Shown here: positions 1 to 11,800 of the stretch, one piece after another
How the letters are laid out: each line of letters begins with the position of its first letter
Numbering within the stretch: position 1 is the stretch's first letter
DNA from: Struthidea cinerea
Taxonomy: Eukaryota > Chordata > Aves > Passeriformes > Corcoracidae
Reading direction: 5' to 3'
Assembly: GCA_013397865.1 (NCBI GenBank)
Contig: VZTI01001771.1
Coordinates: forward strand, 1 to 64,000
Length of the DNA: 64,000 bases
The notes under the pieces: generated by a model
Told to the model about the DNA's origin: nothing
Seen by the model: only the letters and a program-made list of their open reading frames with translations
The model's database searches: none
Program-made: the position numbers and the translations under genes

Positions 1-215
1 GGAGCTGTGCTTCAGTGCCAATTGCTCAAAAGTAACATCGGCCCTTCTGTCTAAGGACTTGCCCACTGGAAACTGGCGCTGCTTTTATCCTTGAAGAATT
101 TCCTGTGGTGGTTGTTCCTCCTCTCAACTCACATACCTGTGCTCCAAGGGCAGAGGCGGGGTTTCCATCCCACTTCCCCATGTCCTCTCTGTGATCATGC
201 AGGTAAAACCACAGG

Positions 216-1094
216 TTACATCATGGTGTGTCCCCTCTCTCTGGCACAGGGGAGCGCTTGCTCCCAATACCAGGAACTGGTCCATACTGGCAGGGCATGC
301 GACACTTCTTTAAATTTCTGGGGGTCCTCTTCAAATTGTTGGACATCCTTGGATAGTCTTTCCACAGATGTGATGCCGAACCATGGCGGGTAAGGGGTAC
401 TTTTTTCATATAGCTTGCATTTGATAACCAAATTATCCACTGATTGTTCATATTCCATGACCTCACTGCCAGTGAGCTGGCACACAGCAACGGCATGCTC
501 CATGGGAACTTCTGCCACATGGTTGCGTACACTGGACGACATCTGGATTTATAGGGGACTGCTCGTTATTTATAGAGTACCTCCAGCACAGCTAATTCTC
601 TCAGGTACTAGTACCTTGCTCCATGGTGCTCCGCTTGTCTCTCTGCACTATCAGACCATCCTTGAGAGAACACTTTTCCCTCATGCTTGACAGGAGTTGA
701 CTCCAGAGGCTGAGTTTCTGTTCTTTTTCTAATTCCCTGGGCAAGCCCACATCCTGGGACAGGGATCCCAGCATTGGAATGGCTGGGTCACCAGGGGCTC
801 TCCCAACTGGCAGCTGAAGTCTTTTTGCACACCTCCCAGCTCACCTGGGGATAGCGATCGGGTGATTATCTCTGGCTCTGCCTCTTCCTCCTGTTCTGAG
901 GGCCCTGCTTCCTCTTCATCCCTCACTAAGCAAATGGATGGTCTTGGATTTCTTTTTCTGTACAGGTGCAACTGCTCCCGGCACAGGTTGTTCCTCCGGC
1001 TCAGCTGCAGTTGGAGTGCCCACAGTGCCTGTTGCTCTGCTTTCCTCCTCCTCCTCCCCCTAAGGGTGCTGTCTAGTGATGTGTCTAGTGACAA
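216..1094 (-). pseudogene. Decayed gag-like region of the endogenous retrovirus
   Basis: Downstream of the LTR on the minus strand are two open segments. The first (1094-729, up to 121 codons) is rich in Arg, Gln and Glu, with an acidic run DEEEAGPSEQEEEAEPE. The second (542-216) reads like a helical capsid-type region with EEDPQKFKEV. They are separated by stops and lie in different frames, so no intact polyprotein is encoded. Gag is inferred mainly from the position after the LTR and from composition. The internal region continues beyond the left edge, where pol would be expected if retained. Confidence 0.5.
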
Positions 1095-1262
1095 GCAGGA
1101 CCTGATAAATCATAGCCAGAGCCCAGCATGTTGTATAACTTTGTGCCTCTCTGGAACTGCCACAGCTTTTTTGCCGTCACAGATTTTATCACTTTAACAG
1201 GGTCCTGCAGCTGCTCAGTGGTGAACTTCCAAATCTTTGGAGCAGAATAGTCCTTCAAAAGT

Positions 1263-1738
1263 TGTCCCGTTTTCTTTCTTTAGTGTTCCCACTAAAACCA
1301 CAGTGCCACTTGCTTCCTCTCCCCCTCCAAGTGGAAGTACAAAAGGCAAAGATCATGGGTTGAGACAAGAATAATTTTCTGGAAACAGCAATGAGATAGG
1401 AAAATGAACAGTAACAGCAACAAAATAAGGTATACAAAAGATGTAAGTCAAAGTGGCAAATAAAAGGGATAAGTCAAAGAAAAGATTTACATGGAAAAAC
1501 CCTCGACAATAAACAAAATACCGAATGGGACCATTCCACCCACCACACTTCTCTGCAAGAAGGAACGCCTTTCTTCTCCAAAGCAAGAGGGAGTCCCTTC
1601 CCCCAGCACTGACATGAGCTGGTACAGAACAACATCTGGGTCCTGGCCATGCCTCCTCCCAGCCACTGCAAAAAATTAACCCTGTCCTGGCCAGAACCAG
1701 GACATTTACCAACAATGCAGCTAAACAAACCAACCACA
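1263..1738 (-). mobile_element. Avian endogenous retrovirus LTR, minus strand (5' LTR)
   Basis: About 476 bases. Read on the minus strand it begins TGTGGTTGG and ends CGGGACA, so it has the TG...CA ends of an LTR. Inside are the phrases CAGGACAGGGTTAAT near the start and TCTCAACCCATGAT near the end, which resemble passerine ERV LTRs whose U5 carries TCTCAACCCACGAG. Gag-like sequence follows directly (1200 to 1), so this is read as the 5' LTR of a provirus pointing the same way as PEPD. No clear primer-binding site follows it. The family name cannot be fixed by eye. Confidence 0.75.
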
Positions 1739-4700
1739 TCCTAAAAGTTACTGGTTAAACTCAGCAGGAAGAGCTTTCCACCACCAACAGTATGAGTATA
1801 CAAATGGTGTTTAATTCACGTAATTTGTGCACAAACCCCTACATAAAATCTCCCAGCCCTGGCCTCCCAGCAAAGTTTTGATCTCACTAGACAGCAAACA
1901 ACTTACTCTTAACAAAACATGTACTGCCCTAATGTTAAGAGGATTAGGCAGCACAATCTAATTCTACATTTTACTGCAATTTGCAAATTGACAATACTTA
2001 GATGATGAGATATGTGGTCTTGAAGAAGAAAACAAATTGGCATTTGCTACAGTTGCAATCTGTAACATATTAATGCTCCTATTTAATCAATGCAGAACTA
2101 AGAAATACTACACTCTAAGGCATGTCCAAATTGATTTCATACTCAGTTGTCCTTTCACATGCCAAGACAAATTCATTAGTTAAAAAACCCTAGAAATCTA
2201 CACCTCCCATATAAAAGCACTGTATAATGAGACCTCTTTGTGTCAGTTTAATGAATACACTGTGTGTCTATAGAGATAAAAATCTAAAACATATTCATAT
2301 ACAATGTTAGAATTTTCTCCTCTTCTTCAACATGAAGAGTCTTTGTCCTAATGAACTGATTTGGCTATGCAATATGAAAAAAGGAATTCACTGCAAAACT
2401 TTAAACATTAGGTACATCGCTTAAACTGTCCATCATTTACTTCAGTTGACTCTGAGGATGAAAAAAACCCTGCCAACACAGTGAGCAAAGATTTATTCAA
2501 TAGTGTTTTAAAGTTATATGTAAAGTAATATGGCACATTACTGTTCAACCCTACAGGTTCAAAATCCATTTTTATATGGTGAGTCACATCCTCTCAAAGC
2601 ATTTTTACTCCTCTCAAAGCATTTTTACAAGGGCTACATAACTGACATGATTAGATTAAAAAAAATCCTGCACATTCTCCAGCCTGAAAGATGGATTCAT
2701 AAATTAGGAAAAAAACCTGCAAACACAGAACTGGCCTCTATTAGCAAATAGAAATATGTATTTCTAGAAAAGAAAGCACTAGAACTACTTTAGAAATCTG
2801 CCTTCTACACTTAAGCCTTCTGGGGCAAGTGAGAAATCCACTTCTGCAGGATTCCGAAGAGCTGCAAACAGAACTGACCTGAGGGGAGTCACCAGGAGCA
2901 GCATCAGGAAAGAGTCCAGGTCTCCTGTCTCAAGCCCCTGTCCCAGGCTGGTCCCTCACTGACCCCCAGTACCAGCCTCTGCTGAGCGGGGCAGCTTTCC
3001 ATGTACCCCGGCCTCCATTCCCACAGCCTGCAGCAACAGACTAGCTTTTCTTAAGGACAACATCCCTTGCTATATGAGAGAGCTACCCATAAACTAATGG
3101 AAACCATGAAATAATTCACCAGTATAGGCTCTATCATCAGGATAGAATCAAGCTTGGCTATCGCTAGCATGACAAAAATAACTTCAGGGTGATCTTCTAG
3201 GCACAGAAATAACCCACGACCACAGCAGTCATTTTGTCTCAAATGACTGTTTATGACAGTAGAAAAATCAACCAAATAACTTAGGTAATAATGTTCCATA
3301 AGAAGTTCAAAAGGTTCAAAAAGTAAGGCAGGGAAGCAATATCACTAGGGCAACAAAAATACAGCTTCTGACAGAAGCAGATGAACAGCCTGCAAACAAA
3401 GCAAGATTCACCTTTTTCAGGAAATTAGACATTATTTTCATTATTATACATCATGAAACACCTCCCACGGCCCCCACCCCCCACTGCGCTAGGTCAGCCT
3501 AGGAGAAAAAAGACATATGGGAGCAGGAGAAACACAAAAGGGTCCTAGCAAGAAAATAGGTCTTGGCCAGGTAGCTGGAAAACAAAACAAACAGGAGACC
3601 AGGCATAAAATAGATGGCCAGGGCATGAGCCCAGCTGAGCCAAGGACTGAGAGAGCCAGCAAGGCACAGTCACAGGCAGGCAGGAGGGAGCACAGGTTGA
3701 AGGAACACATTGTTCGGTATAAACTCTGTGGGTGCAATCCTCTGGGAAACAATCAATACATCTGAAATATATCTTTCTATAAAGGAAACATTTGCTACAG
3801 GAGAGGTAGACAAGCAGGAAAGCAGAAATGTTGAAACTGGTTTGGGTCTTAATGAAAACAAATAAAAAATGGACTGGTTACAGAGTTACAAAATTCTGAG
3901 GAGAGCAGAGTCCTCCAGACCGCCAATTACCCACGGACCAAGCGCGAGCTCTCCAGAGCCACCACAGCCTGGGAGAAGACACAAACAGAATCAGGGAGGT
4001 CAGAGGAAGGCATGGTATCTGTCAGAAGAGGGGAGTTGATCCAACAACAAAATCAATGCATGCTCTTCCATCCTGTGAGCTTGCAAGGGGAAGGTACCAA
4101 CCAGACCTGTCACAGGCAGCAAAATGAATGACCTAGTGCTTAGGGGTGGAGAGGGATGAGCATGTGCCAAGTCTCAAAAGAGAAATATCTCCTAACAGCT
4201 GGAAATCCCGGCTAGGAATGGAGACGCACTCCTCCTGGAGCACACGGACAACATATTTACCACTGAGAAGCCAATGCTTAAATATCATTAAGTGTTGTAA
4301 TAAATGCTCTATTAAAATCTCAAGTGAAGTGCTAAATGGAGTGGCTTCCTAGCTTAATGTTGACTAGTGAATGGGCTACTAATTGAACTCTTTAAACGGA
4401 GTTTAGTGAAATTCAGGGTAAAAATGGGGGTTTTGGTAGTTCAAACAGACTTTTGTACATCACTCCAATATAGAACCGCTGATGAAGTTAATAACTGTTT
4501 ATCTTTCATGTGGAGGTATATCGGATAAAACTGGAGATATTGCTCCACACAGGCAGTGGGGAGTCCACTTGTATGTGGAGAGCATAAGATGACTAATTAC
4601 TTGGACAAAGCAACAGAACTCACACTGGTTGTAACAGCAGAAAGGATACCAAACACTCATTAAAAGTGACTTGCGTGTATTATGGAATACTTCATACTTA

Positions 4701-5804
4701 ACTCAGTGGGCAGCAAAAGCTGTCTAAATGCCTGGCACCTTGTTCCCAACATCCCTGACAGAACCATTAAGTTCCCATTTAGGATACAGAGGGGAGAACA
4801 AAGTAATTATGAAATCAGATTCCAGATTTCAGATCACTTGACACAAAGAAACGATCCCAGCAGAAAGCATGCTCAGACTGTACAAACGAGTGCCCAGACT
4901 TGCAGCAAATTCTGTGCATTACCATCTTCACTGTAGAATGAACATGCTGTTGATATAGGACAATGGAGAAAAATATAGTGGGGTGACTGGAGTTAACGAT
5001 CGTAAAAAAAAGGCCTCAACATCTCAGCACAACTGTTTATTTTAACGCACTTTTTAATGAGGGGGGTGTATTTCTTTTTTGCCATACAATTGAGCTAAAA
5101 CAGAAAATTATCTCCTTTTAAAGATATCATACAGAACAGACACTTGTATTTCATTAAAAATTGAGGCCACCATCCTCACATCCCAGAGCAAGCTGTGATG
5201 TATTTCTAACTACTGCACTTTCAAAATACTGCATGCAGGAAGACATTTTCACCCCACTAGTAGCCGAACTTCATAAAAAGACAGCATTAAGGGACACTAA
5301 AAGATCACATCTAGACAGAGAAATGATTATTCCTTTTTTTTTGTGATTTGTGATTTTATTTTACACCTGTAATGTAACATTTTTCAGAAGACTGTGCATA
5401 CCAGAATCTCTAATATCTAGATAATTAATGTGCAGGGAAATCAGTAAGAGAAAGAGGCTACTCTTAAAGATTAATTTTTCTGCAATCTGAAAGTCAAATA
5501 TTCCAATCCCCAAAGTGGAAATGGATGTATAAGGACGGGTCTATTTGGTTTTAAATAGCTACAGTAAATACAAAGAGATAATTTGGATTAACTTAGATGC
5601 AAAAGAGATTTCAGAAAAAAAAACCCAACTGTATTTCAAGTCATTAAGAACATGTATCAAAATTCCTATGGAAATAAAATGTTTGGCATCTGATCTGCCA
5701 TTCAACATTCTGCCATCAAGAAAAAAGATAACTTAATTTGAAATATAAAATGAATTCAACATAACTATGTAACAATTAATGTACAAAAAAGCCATGTCAC
5801 TTAC
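1739..5804 (-). other. PEPD: PEPD intron 6, 5' part (continues past the left edge)
   Basis: Begins with donor GTAAGTG at 5804. It contains a perfect 20-bp tandem duplication (2589-2628) and otherwise AT-rich sequence. Position 1738 and below is the endogenous retrovirus inserted in the same intron. No exon 7 candidate was found. Confidence 0.8.
2589..2628 (+). repeat. Perfect 20-bp tandem duplication
   Basis: TCCTCTCAAAGCATTTTTAC occurs twice head to tail with no mismatch (2589-2608 and 2609-2628), which suggests a recent replication slippage. Confidence 0.97.
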
Positions 5805-5866
5805 TGGCTGATCCCCTCAAATGAAGCTTCTTTGGAGATATTTCCACTATCAGTATTAACACCACG
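5805..5866 (-). CDS. PEPD: PEPD coding exon 6
   Basis: 62 nt, acceptor ...CCTCCCAG and donor GTAAGTG. It encodes [20 protein letters not shown] plus two bases (CA) of the next codon; human has [20 protein letters not shown]. It is the last PEPD exon inside the window. The next expected exon (human FEVNNTILHPEIVECRVF...) is not recognisable between 1 and 5800. Confidence 0.95.
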
Positions 5867-8800
5867 CTGGGAGGAAAAAGATTAAAAATACTATGATTCT
5901 GAGCCAAACACAGGTATTTAAAATTTAAATCATGGGGAGAACTTGATTGCACTAAGTATTTGGGAAAACTTACACATAAATTTACCTGAAACACTATAAA
6001 TAAAAAAACCCCAACTGTTTGTTCAAACACAATCCAATATAAGAAATAATCAGTTCCATAGGAGACCAGCACAGAACTCAGGTCAGGATGTGCTGCTTAG
6101 GAAAAAGATAAACTTCGATTTCTAATGCCCTTATGTCTTGAGAGGAAGTTGTGAGACCTATAAAATAATTATACAGGGCAAGAGAATGAAAAATAGGCAA
6201 GTTTTCTTCTAAAGTAATTTAATATTAAAATAAATTATTATGCCCTGCCTTGACAATGTTACTATTTAAATTTGCTTGCTGCTCCCCTACAGCTTTCCAT
6301 TCAAGCAAGCAGCATAAGCAAGAGTATTCTGGCTGCCACACAGCAGATGAACACTTCTGACATGAGCCTGGGGAACCCTGCAGAGCAGCGTTACAGTTCT
6401 GTATCTGGAACGAGACCACAGGAGGAGAGGACGAGGTTTCCATTCAGCAGCAGACAGAGAAGTGCTCTTCCCTTCTCTGAATACTTCTTCATGGCAGTGG
6501 GAGGAATGCGAAAGCACCACAGCACCCTCCTCTCAGCCAAAAATTATGTGAAAATTCCTGATTACAACAGGATACTCCCAGAGTGATAACTACGCAACAA
6601 CTCCATGTGAAGAAATGCACAGTAAGAAGCACAAGATGGTCAAACATTTCATTTCCCTCATTTCTCTTAAAGAACATGAAGTTAAGCCACAGGAGCATCT
6701 TTTAAGTGTATTTGTGTGTATACAAATATAAATGAAAGGAAGACTGAAAACTCTTTAGGGCCTCTGTTCTTAATGGATAAAGAATTCAGATCTGAGGCCG
6801 TGTAACTTCCTGAGGAGGGATTTTTTTTGTTAAGATTTCTGTCTGGTCTCTGTCATGGGAAAATAAGAAACCCAGGAGCTGCCACTGCATTTGCTGTAAG
6901 GGAAAGCTCAGAGTCACCAAAGAATTTCTATATAGATTGGAGACAATAAAACAGATAGTGAGAGTTTACAGAACACCTGTAAAGCAGGGCAGCAGCTGGG
7001 AGAGAGGTGATGGGGAAGGAGAAACTCGCAGTCTTCACCTCCACGCATTCATCCTTCTTCCAAAGAAATAAGCAAGCACCATTCAAAATACTTAGCAGGC
7101 ATTTGATACTGCCTCACTCCTCCCAGAAGCTGTTCTTACTAAATCACTCTATGCAGAAAAAGTATTCCCTGAATCCTTGTGGGATTCCCACAGAAAAGCC
7201 CAAACATGCTCATGACATGACCAGAATAGCATAAAAGGAAAAAGGAGTTTGGAGTCAGTGTCGATAAGGCGGAAGCCATCACGGTCAATAGGCTTGTCAT
7301 GTTTTACCAGAAAACCAATACAGCTTTTGGCAGACAAAATGCAGACTGGATGAGGCCAGAGGCTACAAATCTTGAAATCTAGAAGACTAGATTTTTATAC
7401 ATGGGTGACCTCAAATTTGGTGTAAGATGGGGAGGAAAAAATAGACAATGACAGTACAAAGAAATGCTGCATAAACTGGTATCCTTATTGAAGAAATTTC
7501 AGAATATGACTTACCAAAGTGAGAAGTACAGCAGGTTTCTTCAAAGCCAAGACACTGGATATCTAAAAAGAGGTTTTAAATTACTGTTATTTGTCTTTTT
7601 TTCTTCCTCATAACCACATTGATATCAATTTCATCAATATTCACTGTATATAAAGTAAATGAGCTGCAAAGACAAAAATGTTCCTCTGATACCTTTCAGA
7701 TATTGTAGTATTACTCAAGACATACAATGAGAGACAGTCGAATACAAAATATTGACAGAAATGCAGTGATCAAGTTGATGGTGTCCTTTAAAGACATAAA
7801 TACCAACTATAACTCATGTCTACTGTCATCATCAGGAAGACATAACATAGGAGCCAAAAAATTGTAATGTCACACAGAAATAAGGAACACCAGGGTACTC
7901 TATCCTGACATATAACATTTACATTAGTATTATTACGTTACAACGTGCTAAATGCTTAGCAAAGAATATTTACTGTTATTCTCACGGGGTCACTTCTACT
8001 GACTAATTCTTTTATTAGGCTCCTTAAGTCTCCTTCAAACATTCACAAAGTGAGAACAAAATCACCAGGCTTGCAGAGCGCTGGGCTTTCAGAGCAGCTG
8101 CAGAAGGGTGGGTGCTGAATTACACATATCTTGAGGCAATGAACACATGACATAGCTTCATGAAGCACAATTGTATCAACTTTAAACCACCTTAATAGCA
8201 CACTACTAATACTAACAAAAGAAAGTATATGGCAGTGAAGTTCAAAAATATCAATTCCACCCTTTATTTTTTTCATATCTTAATCTCATGAAGTATCAAG
8301 GTAACACACACACGTTGGTCATTCATTGACATAAAGCTATTCTATAAAAAAGGCCCTGGGTGTCCTGATGGCGGAAAACCAATTCCTTGGCAAACAAGGC
8401 AAAAGTTACAGAAGAGAGCTGAACGGTTATGTTTTAAGCTTCAACAGCTTCTCACTTCAATACATATAGTCCAGGTCGAAAGCAGCCTTCATTTTTTAAT
8501 TTATTTACTGGTCCACATAAAGAGCTCTTTTTCCCATCAATGAAGTTTTTAAGCAGTAAAGAAGCAGAGAACAGAGCTGCAATAGACATTTGTTGCAGAA
8601 AGTGACCCAAAACTACTAAGGTGAATGTGATTTTTAAAAGTGTGATTTTTAAAAATAAAACATGTATTTCCACTTGCAATTTTCACCATCTGACAGATGA
8701 GCACTGGAGCACCTGAACACTACGTGACTCCACCTCACTCATGGCAAAAATCAACCTCTCCATCGCTCCCTCCAGTCCCAGCTTCTGACATACAGATCAA

Positions 8801-11800
8801 ACTTCATTTTGTAGCTGGACTCATTATGAAAACTAAATCAAACCTCCTCACAGCTGAGGAGAGCAAAACTTTTGGTCTAGAGAGTCAGTGTTCTACAGGA
8901 GCAAAAAAATCAGAGGAGTCTTCTTCAAGCTGCTCTCCATGGAAGTCACACACACAGCTTGGCAGGAATACTGTCCTCACCTGCTGAGCCTTCCTACCAA
9001 AGAAACGATTGCTGGCCAGGTGCACAAGTGTACAAACATCTGCTCAGAAATTAAATCAGAAACCTAACTAAGCAAGGCACACTAGCATCTAGAAATGTGA
9101 ATATATTTGCTTATTCAAGTAACAGGATGATTCTCTAGAAAATAGGAGTGAGGCAGGCAGCCTTTCCCAACAGTTTTTTGGAGGCATAAAATGAATGACG
9201 GCTCCCAAGTCAGAGCTAGGACATGCAACCTCCTTGACAGCAATCTCCTCAAATCTCCCAGGCATGGCAAAAAATTTATTTAGAGACATGTTTCATCTGG
9301 ATAAAGCCACAAACTAACAGGTCTCATCATGCACAGAACATGTTTATGAGACTGCCTTTGGATTAAGAACTGTGTTCAGATCAAAAGAGCAGCCTTTAAA
9401 AAAATTTACAAGTGCTTTGTAAGATAAAAGGACATTTTCCAGTAACAGGGAAGGGAGAGAAGATTCCACCAAGTCAGGAGACACCCACGAGGAAGAGGAC
9501 TAAAATTAAGCAAAGTCACTGCCACTCACTGATTTTGTGTTCAGAGAAAAAAGTACTCAGTAACACAGACAACTCACCTCGGTCACATAGTGGGCTTCAT
9601 CCACAGCATATTTGTTCTTGAAGAATTCAGGGGGATGAATCCTTTGGAAAACAACAAAAAGAAACATTTGGGTTTAGCTTTGCTGTTATATTTAATAAGG
9701 CCACAGACAAAGAAATCATATTCTCTACTGTCACAACAATAGAATCAGATATGAGGAATGCTTAATAATCTTATCTTTGACTCTATTTCTCAAAATAGGA
9801 GATTACACAAAAAGTTGCCACGACTACAAAAATCAGTGTGTTTTAATCCAGTCCATGCTTAGCCTGCACGGTCTCCTCTGAATGAAAGCGGTTTTTTCCC
9901 ATTCTATGCAAGACAGTTTTGTTAAGGACTTCTGCCATGTCATTTATACAACAATTTTTCAATTCAACAAACTTTGGAAGTATGTGGAAATAACAAAAGA
10001 CCAGTCTGCCCTGTGTTACATTCAAAGAATGAATAAAACATTCATTTTTTACCCCGGTAACCTCCCTAGCAGACTGAGGGCTATTAAGACACGGGCTCTG
10101 CTGCCTCTATTCCTCAGGACACCAGAGATCCACTCCTCTAACCCAACAGAGTGGGCAACTTTACATGTCCATGTCCAAAACTAAATCTCTTCTACTCTTT
10201 TCTCCTGATATCCAGCCAGAGGAATTTTACTAAAGGCAAGAAGAATGTGAAGGATCTGCATGCAGCCAGTCCCTCCAGGGCTCTCCAGCTGGCTTCTGTA
10301 CCAGTGCCTGTACTGTTGCTCATTCCTTCACTGTATGGTAGCAGTCAGTTATTCAGAAGACTTCAGTCTCTGATTATAATCTCCATCTCCCCAAAACTGA
10401 AATAAATATAACCTCTGTAATCCCGAAAATGTGATCTCAAAATAATAATAATTGAAAAAAAAAATTTAGAAAAGAAAAAAAAAAAAAGAAAAAAAAAAGA
10501 AAAAAAGAAAAAGAAAATCACCCAGTTTACATCATTCCACAAAGTAAAGAAAATAGAAGGAAAAAAACATGTCTGGAAGTGCTGGAGTTTGGGGGATCCC
10601 ATGTATTTTGCTTCCTGAGCAACAGCAGGAGAGCAGGAGGTGTGTGCAGGACCAAAGCTTCAACTATGTAAACATTACACAACAAGAGCACAAGACCATC
10701 TGGGGAAAGAATAAATGAGGCTGGAGGCCAAAGAGCATTTCTAACCCTTGCAGTGAGGACCAGCAGAAGTGGTGGGACAAACAGCTCAGCACCCTGAGGA
10801 GCTGCTCCACACCAAAGGCACATGCCAGAGCTGCTGGCAGTACTAGGAGGCTGCAGCACTGCCTTATGCCAATTTTTTTAATCTTGTGTGCTCCTTACCA
10901 TTTACATTTCTTCATGCTCCAAACAGTACTGGGCTGTGACATGAACAACATAAAACTGTTTATGATGCTCTCAAGCAGTAAATCACAGATTTTTAAAAAT
11001 TTATTACCTGTGAAAATACTACTCAAAAGTAACACAAAACTATCTCATTATATGTTCCCTTTTGCAATACTCCTTATGTAGACTCTTCCTATCAGTGACG
11101 GAGATTTCAAAGCAATTATCATTTACCTTTTCTCCCTGGCTTATTTTACATATAATTAAAAAACCCCACTATATCCTCTTATCTTTATATACCCTCTACA
11201 TTACAGTTCCCATACCTCCAACTTTTGGGTACTCTGTTTCTCCTACAGGCATCTCTTTATTCTTCTTTCATACCTCACACACTGAAGTATTTTAATAATC
11301 CAGAAACATGATGAACAGATTTAGCACCTTCCAGTTTTGTTCTCTTTCACAGTTTTAACCAATTCATCTGGTATCAGAAGAATCCCAACTGTAAGACCAG
11401 CTAATGTATGGCCAATGGTAATTTATGGTAACATATGCTCTTCAGAGCAATACATCCAAAGCACCTTTTTAAATTAGCTGCAATGTTTAAATCAAAGAAC
11501 TATTTAATGTAAAGTAAATATTTCATAAAAGTATACCCACAAGTGTGCTGGATTTTATTGACTTCATTTAATGCAGTTAAAGTAAGAATAGGTCTCATTT
11601 TCCAATAAGAAAACTTCTTTCTTTTCACAGGCTCTTTCTCAACTCCTTTTTTGTTCTTGTTGTTGCTAGTTGCCGCCTATAATTGTGTAGCCTACAGCAC
11701 AGTGCTGCGAATTTAATTCTTAGGTTATGCTTAATATTAATCCATTCCAGCTTTAATCCCTCCAACATCTCTTTCTATGCACACTATGACTCTTTTGAGG

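Noticed and set aside
1353..1739. 128-codon minus-strand frame with hydrophobic stretches, considered as a membrane protein
   Set aside because: It coincides with the LTR and reads through U3-R-U5 type sequence; LTRs do not normally code.
3051..3299. Minus-strand frame containing DHPEV, tested as PEPD exon 7 (human ILHPEIVECRVF)
   Set aside because: Only three residues agree; the following residues and splice sites do not fit.
8048..8100. Minus-strand sequence ending ...GDFVLTL, first taken as PEPD exon 5
   Set aside because: No usable donor in the right phase and poor match upstream of LTL. The segment at 7515-7562 matches the human exon along its whole length and has both splice sites.
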